DNA of 64,000 bases from [Clostridium] saccharolyticum WM1 (GTDB lineage: Bacteria; Bacillota; Clostridia; Lachnospirales; Lachnospiraceae): NCBI RefSeq assembly GCF_000144625.1, contig NC_014376.1, forward strand, positions 2,852,001-2,916,000, read 5' to 3'. Shown in pieces: positions 1-9,496 of the stretch (position 1 is its first letter; each line of letters begins with the position of its first letter). A program made the position numbers and the translations under genes. Below the pieces are notes generated by a model. The model was given only the letters and a program-made list of their open reading frames with translations, did no database searches and was not told the DNA's origin.

Positions 1-471
1 GATACCGTTTCTGGAATTGGTGAGTAACTCATGATATTTGCGGTCAGCAAACCGTGCATTGTATGTGTATTTGTGAGCAATGGTGCAGTGAGAGATCTTT
101 TTGTCGCAGCCATTGCAAACGTAGGGAGCTTTATCCAGTCGGGAGCAGCGTTCCTTCACAAAATCCCGGCAGGTTTGATTACAGGTCGGACAGGAAGCAC
201 ATTTGATCCCGCAGACAAGAATCTTTTTGCAGACATTTACTTTTCGACAGCTAAACCTGTAAATGCAGAAGTTCTTGGTATTGTAAAAGGTGCCTTTATG
301 ATACCAGTCAGAGGAACGCCTGGCCTTCACTTCCTTAGAGATGGTGGTTGGATCTTTGCACAGGTATTTTGCAATATCTTTAAAAGTATGATTTTGATTT
401 AAAGAGTTTTCAATAAAAACACGATCCTTCAGAGTGAGATGCTTCTGGTTACCAGGAATATATTTACTCAT
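1..471 (-). CDS. IS30-family transposase, N-terminal part
   Basis: First 157 codons of a transposase that continues past the left edge. ATG at 471-469 follows AGAAGGAG at good spacing. The translation begins MSKYIPGNQKHLTLKDR and continues with a helix-turn-helix segment (FIENSLNQNHTFKDIAKYL, then PTTISKEVKARR). A cysteine-rich zone follows (residues about 68-125, repeated CxxC-like pairs), typical of the IS30-like transposases of Clostridia and Lactobacillales that carry a zinc-binding region before the DDE core. The DDE catalytic domain is outside the window, so activity cannot be judged. No frameshift is visible in this part. Confidence 0.85.
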   Translation of the reverse strand, partial: MSKYIPGNQKHLTLKDRVFIENSLNQNHTFKDIAKYLCKDPTTISKEVKARRSSDWYHKGTFYNTKNFCIYRFSCRKVNVCKKILVCGIKCASCPTCNQTCRDFVKERCSRLDKAPYVCNGCDKKISHCTIAHKYTYNARFADRKYHELLTNSRNGI

Positions 472-587
472 AAAATCTCCTTCTACTGCTGTCAGAAGGA
501 GTTATAAAGATACCATGTATGTATGAAAGAGTAAATATAAACTGTGCAGAGGTAAACTCTACCTGGGTAAATGGTAGTGGAATTTAC
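1..587 (-). mobile_element. IS30-family insertion sequence, partial (runs off the left edge)
   Basis: The right-hand part of an insertion sequence holding the transposase start and its upstream end. The right border is a guess: GTAAATTCCACTACC read on the minus strand near 573-587 looks like an IS30-type terminal inverted repeat and partly mirrors GTAAACTCTACC at 552-563. The AT-rich sequence after 587 belongs to neither the element nor the next gene. The other end lies outside the window, so neither the repeat pair nor a target duplication can be checked. Confidence 0.5.
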
Positions 588-635
588 TTTTTCAATTTTC
601 AATTAAAAATTAACCTTCTCCATGCCAGCCCTTCT

Positions 636-1625
636 TCAGGCTTCCTTGTCCGCCGGAAATACAATTCCTCCCTTACGCCTTGCAATTGTCTGGATCTCAC
701 TCACCAGCAAGGTATGATCCAGATACCGATAGCAGGCTTCCAGATCATTGCCGCAGATCATATCCTGAAATGCCAGAAATTCATCCAGCATGCGGTGATC
801 TCCTTTATTTTCATTTACATAGGTTTTTGTATTATTATTCATTATGATTTCAAAGCTGTCGCAGATACTGGCAGGCGATTCCTGATGGATGACCCCCTTA
901 TCTCCCTGGATATTGTTTGCAATGGGAGCTTTGCAGTCCTTCGCACCTACACAGGTACATTTAAAGGTGCCGTAATCCAGCACTAATATGCCGGAAGTGT
1001 CAATGCCTCTCTCCACATTGGGAAAATATTCCACCTTTAAGGGCCTGCCGAATAACCCTGCCACATAATGAATGTTGTAGATATTAATATCCATGAGTGC
1101 TCCGCCGGAACATTGAGGATCAAATGCAGGTAAAATGCGGCCCTCTTTGAAGCTGTCATATCTTCTGGAATACTGGGAAAAGTTGCATTGTACAATTTTT
1201 ATGTTTCCAATGGCGGGCAGCAATTCCTTGATTTTTCTGTAATTGGGCAGATAAAGGGTAGTAACTGCTTCAAGCAAAAACAGCTTTCTTTCCCTGGCCA
1301 GCCTGCTTAATTCCAGGGACTCTTTATAGGTTGTTGTAAAGGGCTTTTCAACGATCACATGCTTTCCGGCCTCCAAGGCCTCTTTCCCGAACTGAAAATG
1401 CAGATGGTTTGGCAGGGCCACATATACCGTATCCACACCGCAGTTTAAAAATTCCTGATATTCTGTAAAGATATACTTAATGCTGTATTTATTTGCAAGC
1501 TCCTTACCGGCAGCTTCACTTCTTTTTGTACAGCAAATAGCAGTTACCTCTACTTGCTCTAAATGATGAACCATGGGCAGAAACTCCTGCACGATCATTC
1601 CAGATCCAACGATGCCTAGCTTCAT
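636..1625 (-). CDS. Gfo/Idh/MocA-family NAD(P)-dependent oxidoreductase
   Basis: A 329-residue dehydrogenase of the glucose-fructose oxidoreductase / inositol dehydrogenase family, which oxidises or reduces sugar-like hydroxyls with NAD(P). It starts MKLGIVGSG, giving the Rossmann glycine motif at residues 7-9, has the family EKP motif at 93-95, and the second domain follows with GGALMDINIYNIHY. The start at 1625 is chosen over upstream in-frame codons because GGAGAGGAGATAAGT lies directly before it and the protein then has the usual family length. It is the last gene of a minus-strand run MsrAB - carbonic anhydrase - membrane protein - this gene. The substrate cannot be told from sequence. 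Confidence 0.85.
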   Translation of the reverse strand: MKLGIVGSGMIVQEFLPMVHHLEQVEVTAICCTKRSEAAGKELANKYSIKYIFTEYQEFLNCGVDTVYVALPNHLHFQFGKEALEAGKHVIVEKPFTTTYKESLELSRLARERKLFLLEAVTTLYLPNYRKIKELLPAIGNIKIVQCNFSQYSRRYDSFKEGRILPAFDPQCSGGALMDINIYNIHYVAGLFGRPLKVEYFPNVERGIDTSGILVLDYGTFKCTCVGAKDCKAPIANNIQGDKGVIHQESPASICDSFEIIMNNNTKTYVNENKGDHRMLDEFLAFQDMICGNDLEACYRYLDHTLLVSEIQTIARRKGGIVFPADKEA

Positions 1626-1693
1626 ACTTATCTCCTCTCCAGTACAGTTCTGTGATTCATTTTCTAGGGAGTCAGCCTTTCCTTCCTCCTTAG

Positions 1694-2062
1694 TTACCTT
1701 GTCATCCCCAATATTGCGCCGGACAAATATGGGATCAGCCAGATCAGCCATACGATGATGCTGAATTTGTGAAAATCAGCCCTGGCGTTTTTGTCATCCC
1801 TTGCTACCACAATGGTGGCCCACACAGCGTGAAATACCATGAGCAGGATGGCAAGCAAGCCCGTTAACCCATGAATATTCATGCGGAAACCATATGCAGA
1901 AAACCGGCCCATAATTGCGGTTCCAATGGTATCAAAGATCAGCCCTAACCAAAAAATCAGCAGATGCCACGTTTTAAGCTGCCCCTGAAACCGTTCACTC
2001 CAAACTCCCACGGTATAAAAAACAAGCGCCAAAGTAATGGATACAGCTACATCAATAAGCAT
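1694..2062 (-). CDS. Small four-helix membrane protein, HsmA / TIGR03987-like
   Basis: A 122-residue protein made almost entirely of four hydrophobic helices (about residues 3-20, 33-52, 65-88 and 101-118), with a conserved-looking IHGLTGLLAILLMVFHAVWA stretch in the middle. Length and pattern match the HsmA/TIGR03987 family of small integral membrane proteins with no firmly known function. ATG at 2062 follows AGGAG with a four-base gap. It lies 13 bases after the carbonic anhydrase gene and is probably co-transcribed with it, which may hint at a role in ion or pH handling; that is inference. The family assignment is from memory of the sequence pattern. Confidence 0.7.
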   Translation of the reverse strand: MLIDVAVSITLALVFYTVGVWSERFQGQLKTWHLLIFWLGLIFDTIGTAIMGRFSAYGFRMNIHGLTGLLAILLMVFHAVWATIVVARDDKNARADFHKFSIIVWLIWLIPYLSGAILGMTR

Positions 2063-2075
2063 AAGACTCCTCCTG

Positions 2076-2618
2076 TTATACGACCTTTCTTAATTCGCCC
2101 GTAACTGAATCTATTACCAGTCCGTATACCATGATCTCCTCCGGGACAAATGGATGGCTGCGTATCAGCTCAACGGATTTTTTTATGGACAAGTCCAGAT
2201 CCTTAAACCCTCCCAGCCAGGAATCAAAATCTATTCCATAGTATTTTACCATATCAATGTTCTTCTGGGGGATGCCCCGCTGCTTCATTTTTTCAATGAT
2301 TTTCTTGCTGTCAGTATGTCTGGCCCCGCAATCGGTATGGCCGATGACAAGGATCTCCTTGACATCCAGTTCATAAATTCCTATCAGAAGGCTTCTCATT
2401 GCACTTCCAAAGGGATGGGATATCACTCCCCCTGCATTTTTGATAATTTTTGCATCGCCGTTCTTAAGGCCCAGAGCAGATGGCAATAATTCCGTCAGTC
2501 TTGTGTCCATGCAGGACACGATGGCAATCTTTTTATTCGGATATTTATTGGTAATATATCTTACATATCCTTCGTTCTCAACAAACTTCTTGTTATACTG
2601 CAGGATTTCATCAATCAT
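2076..2618 (-). CDS. Beta-class carbonic anhydrase
   Basis: Interconverts CO2 and bicarbonate in the cytosol. A 180-residue protein with the zinc site of beta carbonic anhydrases: Cys36 and the Asp38/Arg40 dyad in SCMDTR, then His94 and Cys97 in GHTDCG. Two ATG codons stand in tandem (2621 and 2618); the second is chosen because the AGAGG element is five bases before it. Short length and overall look place it with the small clostridial beta enzymes (plant/bacterial cab type). It sits 38 bases after msrAB and 13 before a small membrane protein gene on the same strand, suggesting one transcript. Confidence 0.9.
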   Translation of the reverse strand: MIDEILQYNKKFVENEGYVRYITNKYPNKKIAIVSCMDTRLTELLPSALGLKNGDAKIIKNAGGVISHPFGSAMRSLLIGIYELDVKEILVIGHTDCGARHTDSKKIIEKMKQRGIPQKNIDMVKYYGIDFDSWLGGFKDLDLSIKKSVELIRSHPFVPEEIMVYGLVIDSVTGELRKVV

Positions 2619-2656
2619 CATTCCCTCTTCTTCCGCTTTACGAATAGATCTTGTCA

Positions 2657-3607
2657 TCAAAACAGTTTCAGGTAATCTCCATACCCTTCCTTCTCCATCT
2701 CTTTCCTGGGAATGAACCTTAAAGAAGCGCTGTTGATGCAATAACGCAGTCCTCCCCGGTCTATGGGACCATCCTCAAATACATGGCCCAGATGGGCATC
2801 TCCCAGCCTGCTTCTTACTTCTGTACGGATCCTTCCAAAGCTCCGGTCCTCGTAATTCTTAACCGACTCCAGATCAATGGGTTTGGAAAAGCTGGGCCAG
2901 CCGCAGCCTGACTCGAATTTATCGGTTGACAGAAAGAGCGGTTCCCCTGTTGTAATATCCACATAGATTCCTTCTTCAAATGTATCAAAATACTCATTTT
3001 GAAAGGGAGGCTCTGTAGCGCTGTTCTGTGTCACTTCAAATTGAAGGTCCGTCAGGCTGTTCTTCAATTCATCCCTTGTCTTTTTTCCGAATTTCCTGCT
3101 TTTATCTTCAGCCTTCTTTGCTTTTTCAAATTTATCAGAACCAATATGACAGTATCCCCCCGGGTTTTTGTCCAGATATTTCTGGTGGTATTCTTCGGCC
3201 CTGTAAAAGCAGGATAGAGGCTCTGCTTCTATGGCAATTTTTTCTTTATATTTTTTCTGAAGCTGGTTCAGGGAATCCCGGATCACCGCTTCATCCCCGT
3301 CATCGGTAAAATAGATTCCTGTGCGGTACTGGGAGCCAACATCACCTCCCTGACGGTTCACGCTTACAGGATTGATCACATCATAATAAAGCATCAGAAT
3401 ATGGGGAAGCCCTATGACGCTGTCGTCATATTCTACCTTTACGGTTTCCGCGTGCCCCGTATCATGGCTGCACACTTCCTGATAGGTTGGATTTTCCGTA
3501 CTTCCATTGGCGTATCCCACCTCTGTAAACAGAACACCTGGAATATTTTCCAGGTACTTTTCCGTTCCCCAAAAGCATCCGCCTGCCAGATAAATTTCTT
3601 TTTTCAT
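2657..3607 (-). CDS. msrAB: Bifunctional peptide methionine sulfoxide reductase MsrA/MsrB
   Basis: Repairs both epimers of oxidised methionine. The 316-residue protein has an N-terminal MsrA domain with the catalytic GCFWG motif (Cys11) and a C-terminal MsrB domain with catalytic Cys290 in [11 protein letters not shown] and a probable resolving cysteine, Cys235, in SGCGWPSF. The MsrB half lacks the two CxxC zinc pairs, as is usual for fused MsrAB proteins. No signal peptide is seen, so it acts in the cytosol. ATG at 3607 is preferred over an upstream in-frame codon because AGAGGTGAT precedes it. It heads the run that continues with carbonic anhydrase. Confidence 0.95.
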   Translation of the reverse strand: MKKEIYLAGGCFWGTEKYLENIPGVLFTEVGYANGSTENPTYQEVCSHDTGHAETVKVEYDDSVIGLPHILMLYYDVINPVSVNRQGGDVGSQYRTGIYFTDDGDEAVIRDSLNQLQKKYKEKIAIEAEPLSCFYRAEEYHQKYLDKNPGGYCHIGSDKFEKAKKAEDKSRKFGKKTRDELKNSLTDLQFEVTQNSATEPPFQNEYFDTFEEGIYVDITTGEPLFLSTDKFESGCGWPSFSKPIDLESVKNYEDRSFGRIRTEVRSRLGDAHLGHVFEDGPIDRGGLRYCINSASLRFIPRKEMEKEGYGDYLKLF

Positions 3608-3659
3608 AGGAATCACCTCTCTTAACAATCATTTAAAAAGTCATTTAAGCTTCTTCGTA

Positions 3660-4271
3660 TTACCTGATATGATATTCCTCCATCAGATTCACCGCAGATT
3701 TTAAAATCTGTGCAGTCATACCCCATATGATCCAGTCTTCATACCTGTAGAACAAGACGTCATAGCTTCCTTTTGCCCAAGGGTATTTTGTCCCTCCCGG
3801 AATCCATTCATACGGAAAATCTTCCGGAGGCTCTGAAACCAGCTTGCTTACAAACCGCTCCGGCTCCTGGCTGCGAAGGAAATCCAAAGGCACCTTTATG
3901 ATTTCCTCCACCTCATCCCTGCTGAACGTATCCTGATAATCCTTAATAACACCGATAAACGGATGAATCATCAGGTTAAACGGCGACAAGTAAATATCTC
4001 CCGGCCCCATGATCTCAATCTGCTGCGGCAACACATTCAGCTCCTCCACGGTTTCACGCACCGCACATTCCTCCAGGGATTCTCCTGGTTCAAGCTTTCC
4101 TCCGGGAAAACAAACTTCTCCAGGCTGACGCTTCAGTTGATTGGATCTTTTTTCAAACAGCAAATAAGTGGCTCCTGAAATACAGATCAGGGGAATCAGC
4201 ACCGAATACTGCCTGAATTTTTCTTCTCCGATAATTCCAGGACGCCGGGTCGAAAATTGTTCCTTTTCCAA
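3660..4271 (-). CDS. Nudix hydrolase, CoA-pyrophosphatase-like
   Basis: A 203-residue Nudix protein. The Nudix box runs from Gly58 to Glu77 (GKLEPGE then RETVEE), preceded by LLFEKRSNQLKRQPGEVCFPGG, the extended motif of the NUDT7/NudL-type CoA and acyl-CoA pyrophosphatases (UPF0035). It likely hydrolyses CoA or related nucleotide diphosphates with Mg or Mn. The start is a TTG at 4271, decided by AGGAGG seven bases upstream; no ATG fits. It lies 52 bases upstream of msrAB on the same strand. Other Nudix substrates cannot be excluded. Confidence 0.88.
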   Translation of the reverse strand: MEKEQFSTRRPGIIGEEKFRQYSVLIPLICISGATYLLFEKRSNQLKRQPGEVCFPGGKLEPGESLEECAVRETVEELNVLPQQIEIMGPGDIYLSPFNLMIHPFIGVIKDYQDTFSRDEVEEIIKVPLDFLRSQEPERFVSKLVSEPPEDFPYEWIPGGTKYPWAKGSYDVLFYRYEDWIIWGMTAQILKSAVNLMEEYHIR

Positions 4272-4393
4272 AATATGGCCTCCTTCCCCCTGGGAACCCG
4301 TCCGCCGGGGATCGTTCCCAAAACCATGAGATTCATGTTATATAAATATTACAACAATTTCTTTATAATAACAATAGTCATTCCTAAAAACGT

Positions 4394-4990
4394 CTATAGA
4401 CTCCCTTCTATATAAAACCGCCAAAGATAATCCCTGGCTTCCTCCGCATAATCAATTCCCACACGTTTCGCGGCTATGATATGAAAATCATCCCAGTTGC
4501 CCTCCTCAAGAAATAGCTGATCACCGCACAGGTCTTTGCCGTTAAAGCTTCTGTCCAGGGCTAATGCCCTGCACAGCTTTCCCGGTCCGTTTGCAAAGCC
4601 CTTTTTCTGACTTTTTGTCAGTTCCTCATAAGGCCTGCCATATCTGTTTTGTGCCATCCATTGGATCCCTTCCAATGGTTCCACGGCCCTGATTAAAACC
4701 GCCTGGGGGACGCTCCTTTCCCTAGTAACTATGTTAAAGCAGTAATGCATCCCGTAAATGGGGAATATATAGGCAAAGCCAGGATCTCCGTACATCACTT
4801 CCACTCTTGGTGTTCTCTTTCCTCCGTAAGAATGGGCGGCTTTATCCTCAAGCCCCATATAAGCCTCAGCCTCCACAATCCTGGCCGAAATTCTCCGTTC
4901 TTCCTGTTGATGGACAAGCACCTTTCCTAAGATCTCCCTGGCTACCAGTATGGAATCCCTGTTATAAAATTCTCTGTCCAGCTTTATCAT
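4394..4990 (-). CDS. 3-methyladenine DNA glycosylase (AAG/MPG family)
   Basis: Base-excision repair enzyme removing alkylated purines such as 3-methyladenine and hypoxanthine. The 198-residue sequence shows the family hallmarks: ARIVEAEAYMGLEDKAAHSYGGKRTPR near residues 37-63 (catalytic glutamate in VEAEAY), MYGDPGFAYIFPIYGMHYCFNIV, and the tail NGPGKLCRALALDRSFNG. Length matches the bacterial family. ATG at 4990 has AGGAGG seven bases before it. The roughly 120 bases between this gene and the Nudix gene hold no feature I can support. Confidence 0.93.
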   Translation of the reverse strand: MIKLDREFYNRDSILVAREILGKVLVHQQEERRISARIVEAEAYMGLEDKAAHSYGGKRTPRVEVMYGDPGFAYIFPIYGMHYCFNIVTRERSVPQAVLIRAVEPLEGIQWMAQNRYGRPYEELTKSQKKGFANGPGKLCRALALDRSFNGKDLCGDQLFLEEGNWDDFHIIAAKRVGIDYAEEARDYLWRFYIEGSL

Positions 4991-5179
4991 TTCCAGTCCT
5001 CCTTTCGCATTGCGGCAATAAACGCTTGATAACAGGCTGTAATACGGCCAGTTTATATCCCCTTAAATAAAAATCGTCCCTTGTGAGGACGAATCCAATT
5101 CATTGTCTGAACTTGAAGCAAATGCTTTGACAGCCTTACCGGCTCCCTGACTTAAGAACCGGTAAAAGCATAAAAGAAT

Positions 5180-5584
5180 CTATTTCAATGCCGTAAACAT
5201 CCAGTTGATGCCATATTTATCCTGCAAAGATCCATGCAAAACCGCAAAAAATGTCGGGCCAAGCTCTGCATAGATTTCCCCATCCTGCTTTAATATCCCC
5301 CATGCCTTTTCCACCAGTCCGGCATCCTTTGTTGTTATGGAAACATACATGTTATTGCCCCTGGTACTTTTGTCAGAACTGTCGGCACACATAATTTCCA
5401 TACCGTCGATCTGCAGGCAGGCATGCAAAACCAGATTTTTATCTTCTTCGGCAATAGGAAATGCGGGATTGGGCGGCATGTCCTTATATTTCTTCATCTC
5501 AGCGATCTTCCCGTTAAATGCCTTTTCATATGTTTTAACAGCCTCTTCACAGTTTCTGTTAAACATCAAGTAGTGTCCTACCAT
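5180..5584 (-). CDS. VOC-superfamily protein, PhnB-like
   Basis: A 134-residue protein of the glyoxalase/bleomycin-resistance/dioxygenase (VOC) superfamily, PhnB/'demethylubiquinone methyltransferase-like' branch. It begins VGHYLMFNRNCEEAVKTYEKAFNGKI and ends with YGINWMF, both typical of PhnB-like proteins, with the paired beta-alpha-beta-beta-beta layout. Function of this branch is usually unknown; metal ligands are not clear. ATG at 5584 is preceded by AGGAGG at eight bases. It stands alone, with a weak TTACCGG/CCGGTAA inverted repeat at 5136-5165 downstream. Confidence 0.85.
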   Translation of the reverse strand: MVGHYLMFNRNCEEAVKTYEKAFNGKIAEMKKYKDMPPNPAFPIAEEDKNLVLHACLQIDGMEIMCADSSDKSTRGNNMYVSITTKDAGLVEKAWGILKQDGEIYAELGPTFFAVLHGSLQDKYGINWMFTALK

Positions 5585-5841
5585 GGCAAAGCCTCCTGTT
5601 ATAATCTTCTTGTGATTGTGATTAATAACTGTTATTTTCTGCTGTCTTTTAATAAATATACCATGAAAAAAAGCTTACACCAATAGACTTACCGGAACTG
5701 CTTTTTCGGCCGGAAAGAAGCTTTATATTTTTCTGGTTATCGGTTACTTCCTTATCTTTTCTTCTCACGTCCCGGAACCACCAATCAAGTCATTTGCCAT
5801 ATCCCCGCCTTATCAATCACCACCTTAAAGAATCGACGGTA

Positions 5842-6378
5842 TCACCTTGTTTCTTTGTCCATAAACACCCTGGAACCTGTAGCACCCGTTTGGCCCTGGT
5901 ATTTTCCTTTATAAGGATTAAGAGCCTTCTCATCCAGCTGCGCAAAAACAAGCTGTCCCACTCTTCGGCCGGATTGCAATTCGATTGCACAGCGATTGGC
6001 ATTAAACAGCTCAAGAGTGATTTCTCCTTCAAACCCGGGATCAACCCATCCGGCATTTTGAATAAATAAGCCCATCCTTCCTAAGGAACTTCTGCCCTCA
6101 ACAAATGCCGTAAGGTTATCCGGCATCACGAAATATTCCTGAGTGGTAGCAAGGACAAACTGTCCCGGAAGAAGAAGGTATTTCTCCGCCTGGATGGTTT
6201 TATATCTGATTGCATTTTGCATTGTAATGATCCCGCTCGGCGAGTCTTCAACAACACTAAAAGTATTTCCAAGACGAATATCTACACTAGCAGGCTGTAT
6301 TTGAGCTTTCTCAACAGGTTCTATCAATAGTGTCTTTTCTTCTAACATTCTGATAATTGTTTTATCCGATAAAATCAT
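5842..6378 (-). CDS. dcd: dCTP deaminase
   Basis: Deaminates dCTP to dUTP (or, in the bifunctional branch, to dUMP) in pyrimidine deoxynucleotide supply. The 178-residue protein has the family core EGRSSLGR at residues 94-101 and NAGWVDPGFEGEITLELFN at 108-126, holding the catalytic glutamate, plus the C-terminal GKYQGQTGATGSR. Start at 6378 is supported by AAAGGAT eight bases upstream and by family length. Its ATG overlaps the stop of the upstream acetyltransferase gene as ATGA, so translation is coupled. Mono- and bifunctional types cannot be separated by eye. Confidence 0.93.
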   Translation of the reverse strand: MILSDKTIIRMLEEKTLLIEPVEKAQIQPASVDIRLGNTFSVVEDSPSGIITMQNAIRYKTIQAEKYLLLPGQFVLATTQEYFVMPDNLTAFVEGRSSLGRMGLFIQNAGWVDPGFEGEITLELFNANRCAIELQSGRRVGQLVFAQLDEKALNPYKGKYQGQTGATGSRVFMDKETR

Positions 6379-6800
6379 GGCAGTATCCTTTCTTTGCATT
6401 GCCTTCGCATCATTCCGCATTTGTTTTCCGGTAAATAATCAAATTGGTGCTTATGGTACAGAAGGTCGGCCGGCCGGTTTGCAATGAGGCATATATAGCT
6501 GTCTTCATGGGCATTCTCATCGAAATAACCGTCAATGGCCTTCATGATTTTCTCCCCATAACCTTTCCGATGATGCTCCTTATCTACCATAATATCACTT
6601 ACAATATAAGTAATGCCTCCATCCCCCACTACCCTGCCGAATCCGATCAGTGTTTCTTTCTCATACAGGCATACAGTAAACAGAGAGTTTTTTAAGGCGG
6701 TCCTGCTTCTGTTTAAATCTTTATTCCCCATACCCGAACGTAACCGTAGGCTTAAATAATCCTGGGCTGACGGAGCTTCATAAACCATATGTATTTCCAC
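6375..6800 (-). CDS. GNAT-family N-acetyltransferase
   Basis: A 141-residue acetyl-CoA-dependent acetyltransferase. The GNAT core is visible: FTVCLYEKETLIGFGRVVGDGGITYIVSDIMVD, then the acetyl-CoA-binding loop HHRKGYGEKIMKAI (R-x-x-G-x-G/A pattern) and a C-terminal strand with DLLYHKHQFDYLPE. The start is a GTG at 6800, chosen because GGAGG sits seven bases upstream; an internal ATG four codons later has none. The stop overlaps the dcd start by four bases. The acceptor is unknown. Confidence 0.85.
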   Translation of the reverse strand: MEIHMVYEAPSAQDYLSLRLRSGMGNKDLNRSRTALKNSLFTVCLYEKETLIGFGRVVGDGGITYIVSDIMVDKEHHRKGYGEKIMKAIDGYFDENAHEDSYICLIANRPADLLYHKHQFDYLPENKCGMMRRQCKERILP

Positions 6801-6899
6801 TTTTTATCCTCCATAATTATGTGATTTTACATAAGAAATCCTCACTGTTTTCGTTACAAACGCAAAGGAATATCGCTGCAAGCTTTGTCATGATTGTGT

Positions 6900-7592
6900 T
6901 TATCCTTCCAATGAAAGCCTTGCGGCCTTTTCCCCATGGATCTGCGCCGTATCAAAAACAGGCAAATCCACATCCTTTTGCTGAATCAGCAGACCGATCT
7001 CTGTACAGCCCAGAATCACTCCCTGAGCTCCCCTCTCTGCAAGGCCACGGACAATGGACAGATACGTTTCCTTAGACACCTCTGAAATAATTCCCAAACA
7101 TAATTCATGATAAATAACGTCGTTAATCGTCTCGATTTCCTGCTCATCCGGAATGAGAACCGTAATTCCCGCATTTATCAGCTTTTCCTTATAAAAATCC
7201 TGAGTCATGGTGTACTTCGTTCCCAGCAATGCAACCTTTGTAATATTATGACGCTTTAATTCGTCAGCCGTCGCCTCAGCGATGTGGATAATCGGTATGC
7301 TGATATTCTCTTGAATCCGGGACGCCACCTTATGCATGGTATTTGTGCAGATCACAATAAAGTCTGCTCCTGCCTTTTCAAGATTTTTCGCCGCCGTTGA
7401 TAAAATAACGGCGCTTTTCTCCCAGTCCCCCTCTGCCTGACATTTTTCTATTTCAGAAAAGTCCACGCTGTATAAGAGAACCTTAGCCGAATGCAGTCCG
7501 CCCAACTGTTTTTTAACTGTTTCATTGACAATTTTATAATAAGTGACCGTACTTTCCCAGCTCATTCCTCCAAGCAATCCTATGGTTTTCAT
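6900..7592 (-). CDS. Aspartate/glutamate racemase family protein
   Basis: Cofactor-independent amino-acid racemase of the aspartate racemase (YgeA-like) type, 230 residues. Both catalytic cysteines are present: Cys82 in ICTNTMH and Cys196 in GCTEIG, in the two mirrored alpha/beta halves; the N-terminus MKTIGLLGGMSWEST is characteristic. It probably supplies D-aspartate or another D-amino acid, or has broad specificity. ATG at 7592 follows GGGAGGG. The divergent neighbour encodes a flavin amine oxidase, so amino-acid metabolism may link the two; that is inference. Confidence 0.9.
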   Translation of the reverse strand: MKTIGLLGGMSWESTVTYYKIVNETVKKQLGGLHSAKVLLYSVDFSEIEKCQAEGDWEKSAVILSTAAKNLEKAGADFIVICTNTMHKVASRIQENISIPIIHIAEATADELKRHNITKVALLGTKYTMTQDFYKEKLINAGITVLIPDEQEIETINDVIYHELCLGIISEVSKETYLSIVRGLAERGAQGVILGCTEIGLLIQQKDVDLPVFDTAQIHGEKAARLSLEG

Positions 7593-7813
7593 TTAACAGA
7601 CCCTCCCGGTTATTATTTGCTGATATTATATCATACTTATCTTCCGCCGTCTTTCCCTGTATTGCATGGATTTGTAGAAAGCTGAGTCCTTTCCCCTGAT
7701 TCCACAGCCATCATTCTTTGGCAAAGCGGAATAACGCATACATCCCTTATTTGTTATATTCGGCGAAGGCTTTCAATATATTACTACTGTATTAAAATTG
7801 GGAGGTATAATGA

Positions 7814-9496
7814 ATGGTTGTCCCATTAAATCAGGTAACCAATCCCACGGATGAACAACGGCGCGAAATGATCAGGAATTCATTGGAAACGGAAGGCCGC
7901 CCGGAAGATTACGAATATATTGTCAATTTACTAAGCCCTCCACCTGATATCACCAATTACGCATCGCCGGGAGAACTGAAAGGAGTAAAAATCGGCGTCA
8001 TCGGAGGAGGGCTGGCAGGTTTATCCGCTGCATTCGAGCTTCGTAAGCTGGGAGCCGACATTACGATCCTGGAAGCCAATGACAACAGAATCGGCGGCAG
8101 AGTCTATACCTATTATTTTGATCCGGAAGGCAGATACTACAGTGAATTCGGTGCTCATAGAATTCCTGTGACACATGAAACCACCTGGCACTATATCAAT
8201 TTGTTCGGTCTGAATACCCGCCCTTTGTCCGTAAGGAAACGCAATAATTTTATTTATGTACATAATACCCGTCTGAGAACAACGGACTCTATTGAGCAAA
8301 TCCTTTATCCTTTATACGATCTGACTCCTCAGGAAAAAAACACCCCATGGGCAGAACTTAATGATTATGCCTTTTTGTATCTGATGAAACAGCTTCCGCC
8401 CCATATCCGGTCAGAGCTGATACAGATATTACCGGAATATTCACCGGAATATCTGACTCTCGCAAGCTATTCCGTCCGGCAGACCCTGGAAAATCTGGGA
8501 TTAAGCCAGGGGGCGATCAACTTAATCTCAGGAGTTGATCCAGGTACCGGTGCCCTTCTGCAAATCAGCTATGATGAGACCACTCAAGAGGAATATACGC
8601 TCGACTACCGAAATACCTATACCATTGAAAACGGAATCGTAAATCTGCCATACGCCTTTATCCAATCTTTTCTCACCGAAATCCCGCCCCAGTATCAAAA
8701 TATTCCGGGGTCTCACCTAGGCACAGTTACCTATCATCCTGGTCAGACAGTCACTGGGATCTATCAGCCTCAAAATGGCAGCCAAATAATTCTGACTTAT
8801 GACAATGTAAGAAATTATAAGAGAACTGCCCAGGTTTTTGATTATGTCGTTTGCGCTATACCATATTCCACGCTGAGGGAAGTTGAAATCAAACCGTATT
8901 TCAGCAATATGAAAATGCAGGCAATTTTAGAATTAAACTATGTGAATTCCCAAAAAACGTTTTTCATGTGCAGGGAACGTTTTTGGGAACAGAACACCGA
9001 TTACGGCCGGATGGCGGGTGGATTTTCACCAACGGATCTTCCCATTCAATCCATCTTTTATCCCGGAGACCATTTACTTTGCCCGGATGCTTCCTCCTGC
9101 TCACCGGATGATCCTGGGGTACTGGTGGCCTCGTATAATTATCATTTAAATGCAACGAGAGTGGGAAACATGGAAGCATCACTCCGGTACGGACTCATAA
9201 AGGAAAATGTGGAAGAGGTTCACGGATTGCCAAGAGGCTCCTTAGATACGATTGTAAAAGACCATAAAACAGTGGTCTGGGATAACCAGCCCAACAGTCG
9301 GGGCGCTTTTGCCCTGACACTTCCAGGACAGAAAAATTTATTTGCCTATGAGATGCTGAAACCGGAATTTAACCAGCGGATCTACTTTGCCGGGGAACAC
9401 GTTTCCACAAAACACGCCTGGATGCAGGGTTCATTATATACGGGTATGGCAGCTGCCAATCAGTTGGCGGATCATTTTCACAATCATTTTCAGTAA
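7814..9496 (+). CDS. Flavin monoamine oxidase / L-amino-acid oxidase-like protein
   Basis: A 560-residue FAD enzyme. The dinucleotide-binding motif is GVIGGGLAGLSAA (residues 61-73), followed by EANDNRIGGRVYTY, the second FAD motif of amine oxidases, and a C-terminal FAD-binding signature FAGEHVSTKHAWMQGSLYTG near residues 525-545. The first 55 residues extend ahead of the FAD domain as in several bacterial L-amino-acid oxidases; no signal peptide is evident. Expected reaction: oxidative deamination of an amine or amino acid with H2O2 release, which is notable in an anaerobe. ATG at 7814 is chosen because GGGAGG is eight bases upstream; an earlier ATG at 7810 is in another frame. Confidence 0.85.
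   Translation: MVVPLNQVTNPTDEQRREMIRNSLETEGRPEDYEYIVNLLSPPPDITNYASPGELKGVKIGVIGGGLAGLSAAFELRKLGADITILEANDNRIGGRVYTYYFDPEGRYYSEFGAHRIPVTHETTWHYINLFGLNTRPLSVRKRNNFIYVHNTRLRTTDSIEQILYPLYDLTPQEKNTPWAELNDYAFLYLMKQLPPHIRSELIQILPEYSPEYLTLASYSVRQTLENLGLSQGAINLISGVDPGTGALLQISYDETTQEEYTLDYRNTYTIENGIVNLPYAFIQSFLTEIPPQYQNIPGSHLGTVTYHPGQTVTGIYQPQNGSQIILTYDNVRNYKRTAQVFDYVVCAIPYSTLREVEIKPYFSNMKMQAILELNYVNSQKTFFMCRERFWEQNTDYGRMAGGFSPTDLPIQSIFYPGDHLLCPDASSCSPDDPGVLVASYNYHLNATRVGNMEASLRYGLIKENVEEVHGLPRGSLDTIVKDHKTVVWDNQPNSRGAFALTLPGQKNLFAYEMLKPEFNQRIYFAGEHVSTKHAWMQGSLYTGMAAANQLADHFHNHFQ

Noticed and set aside
7810..7812. ATG four bases before the chosen start of the amine oxidase gene
   Set aside because: It is in another frame and quickly loses any similarity to the family.
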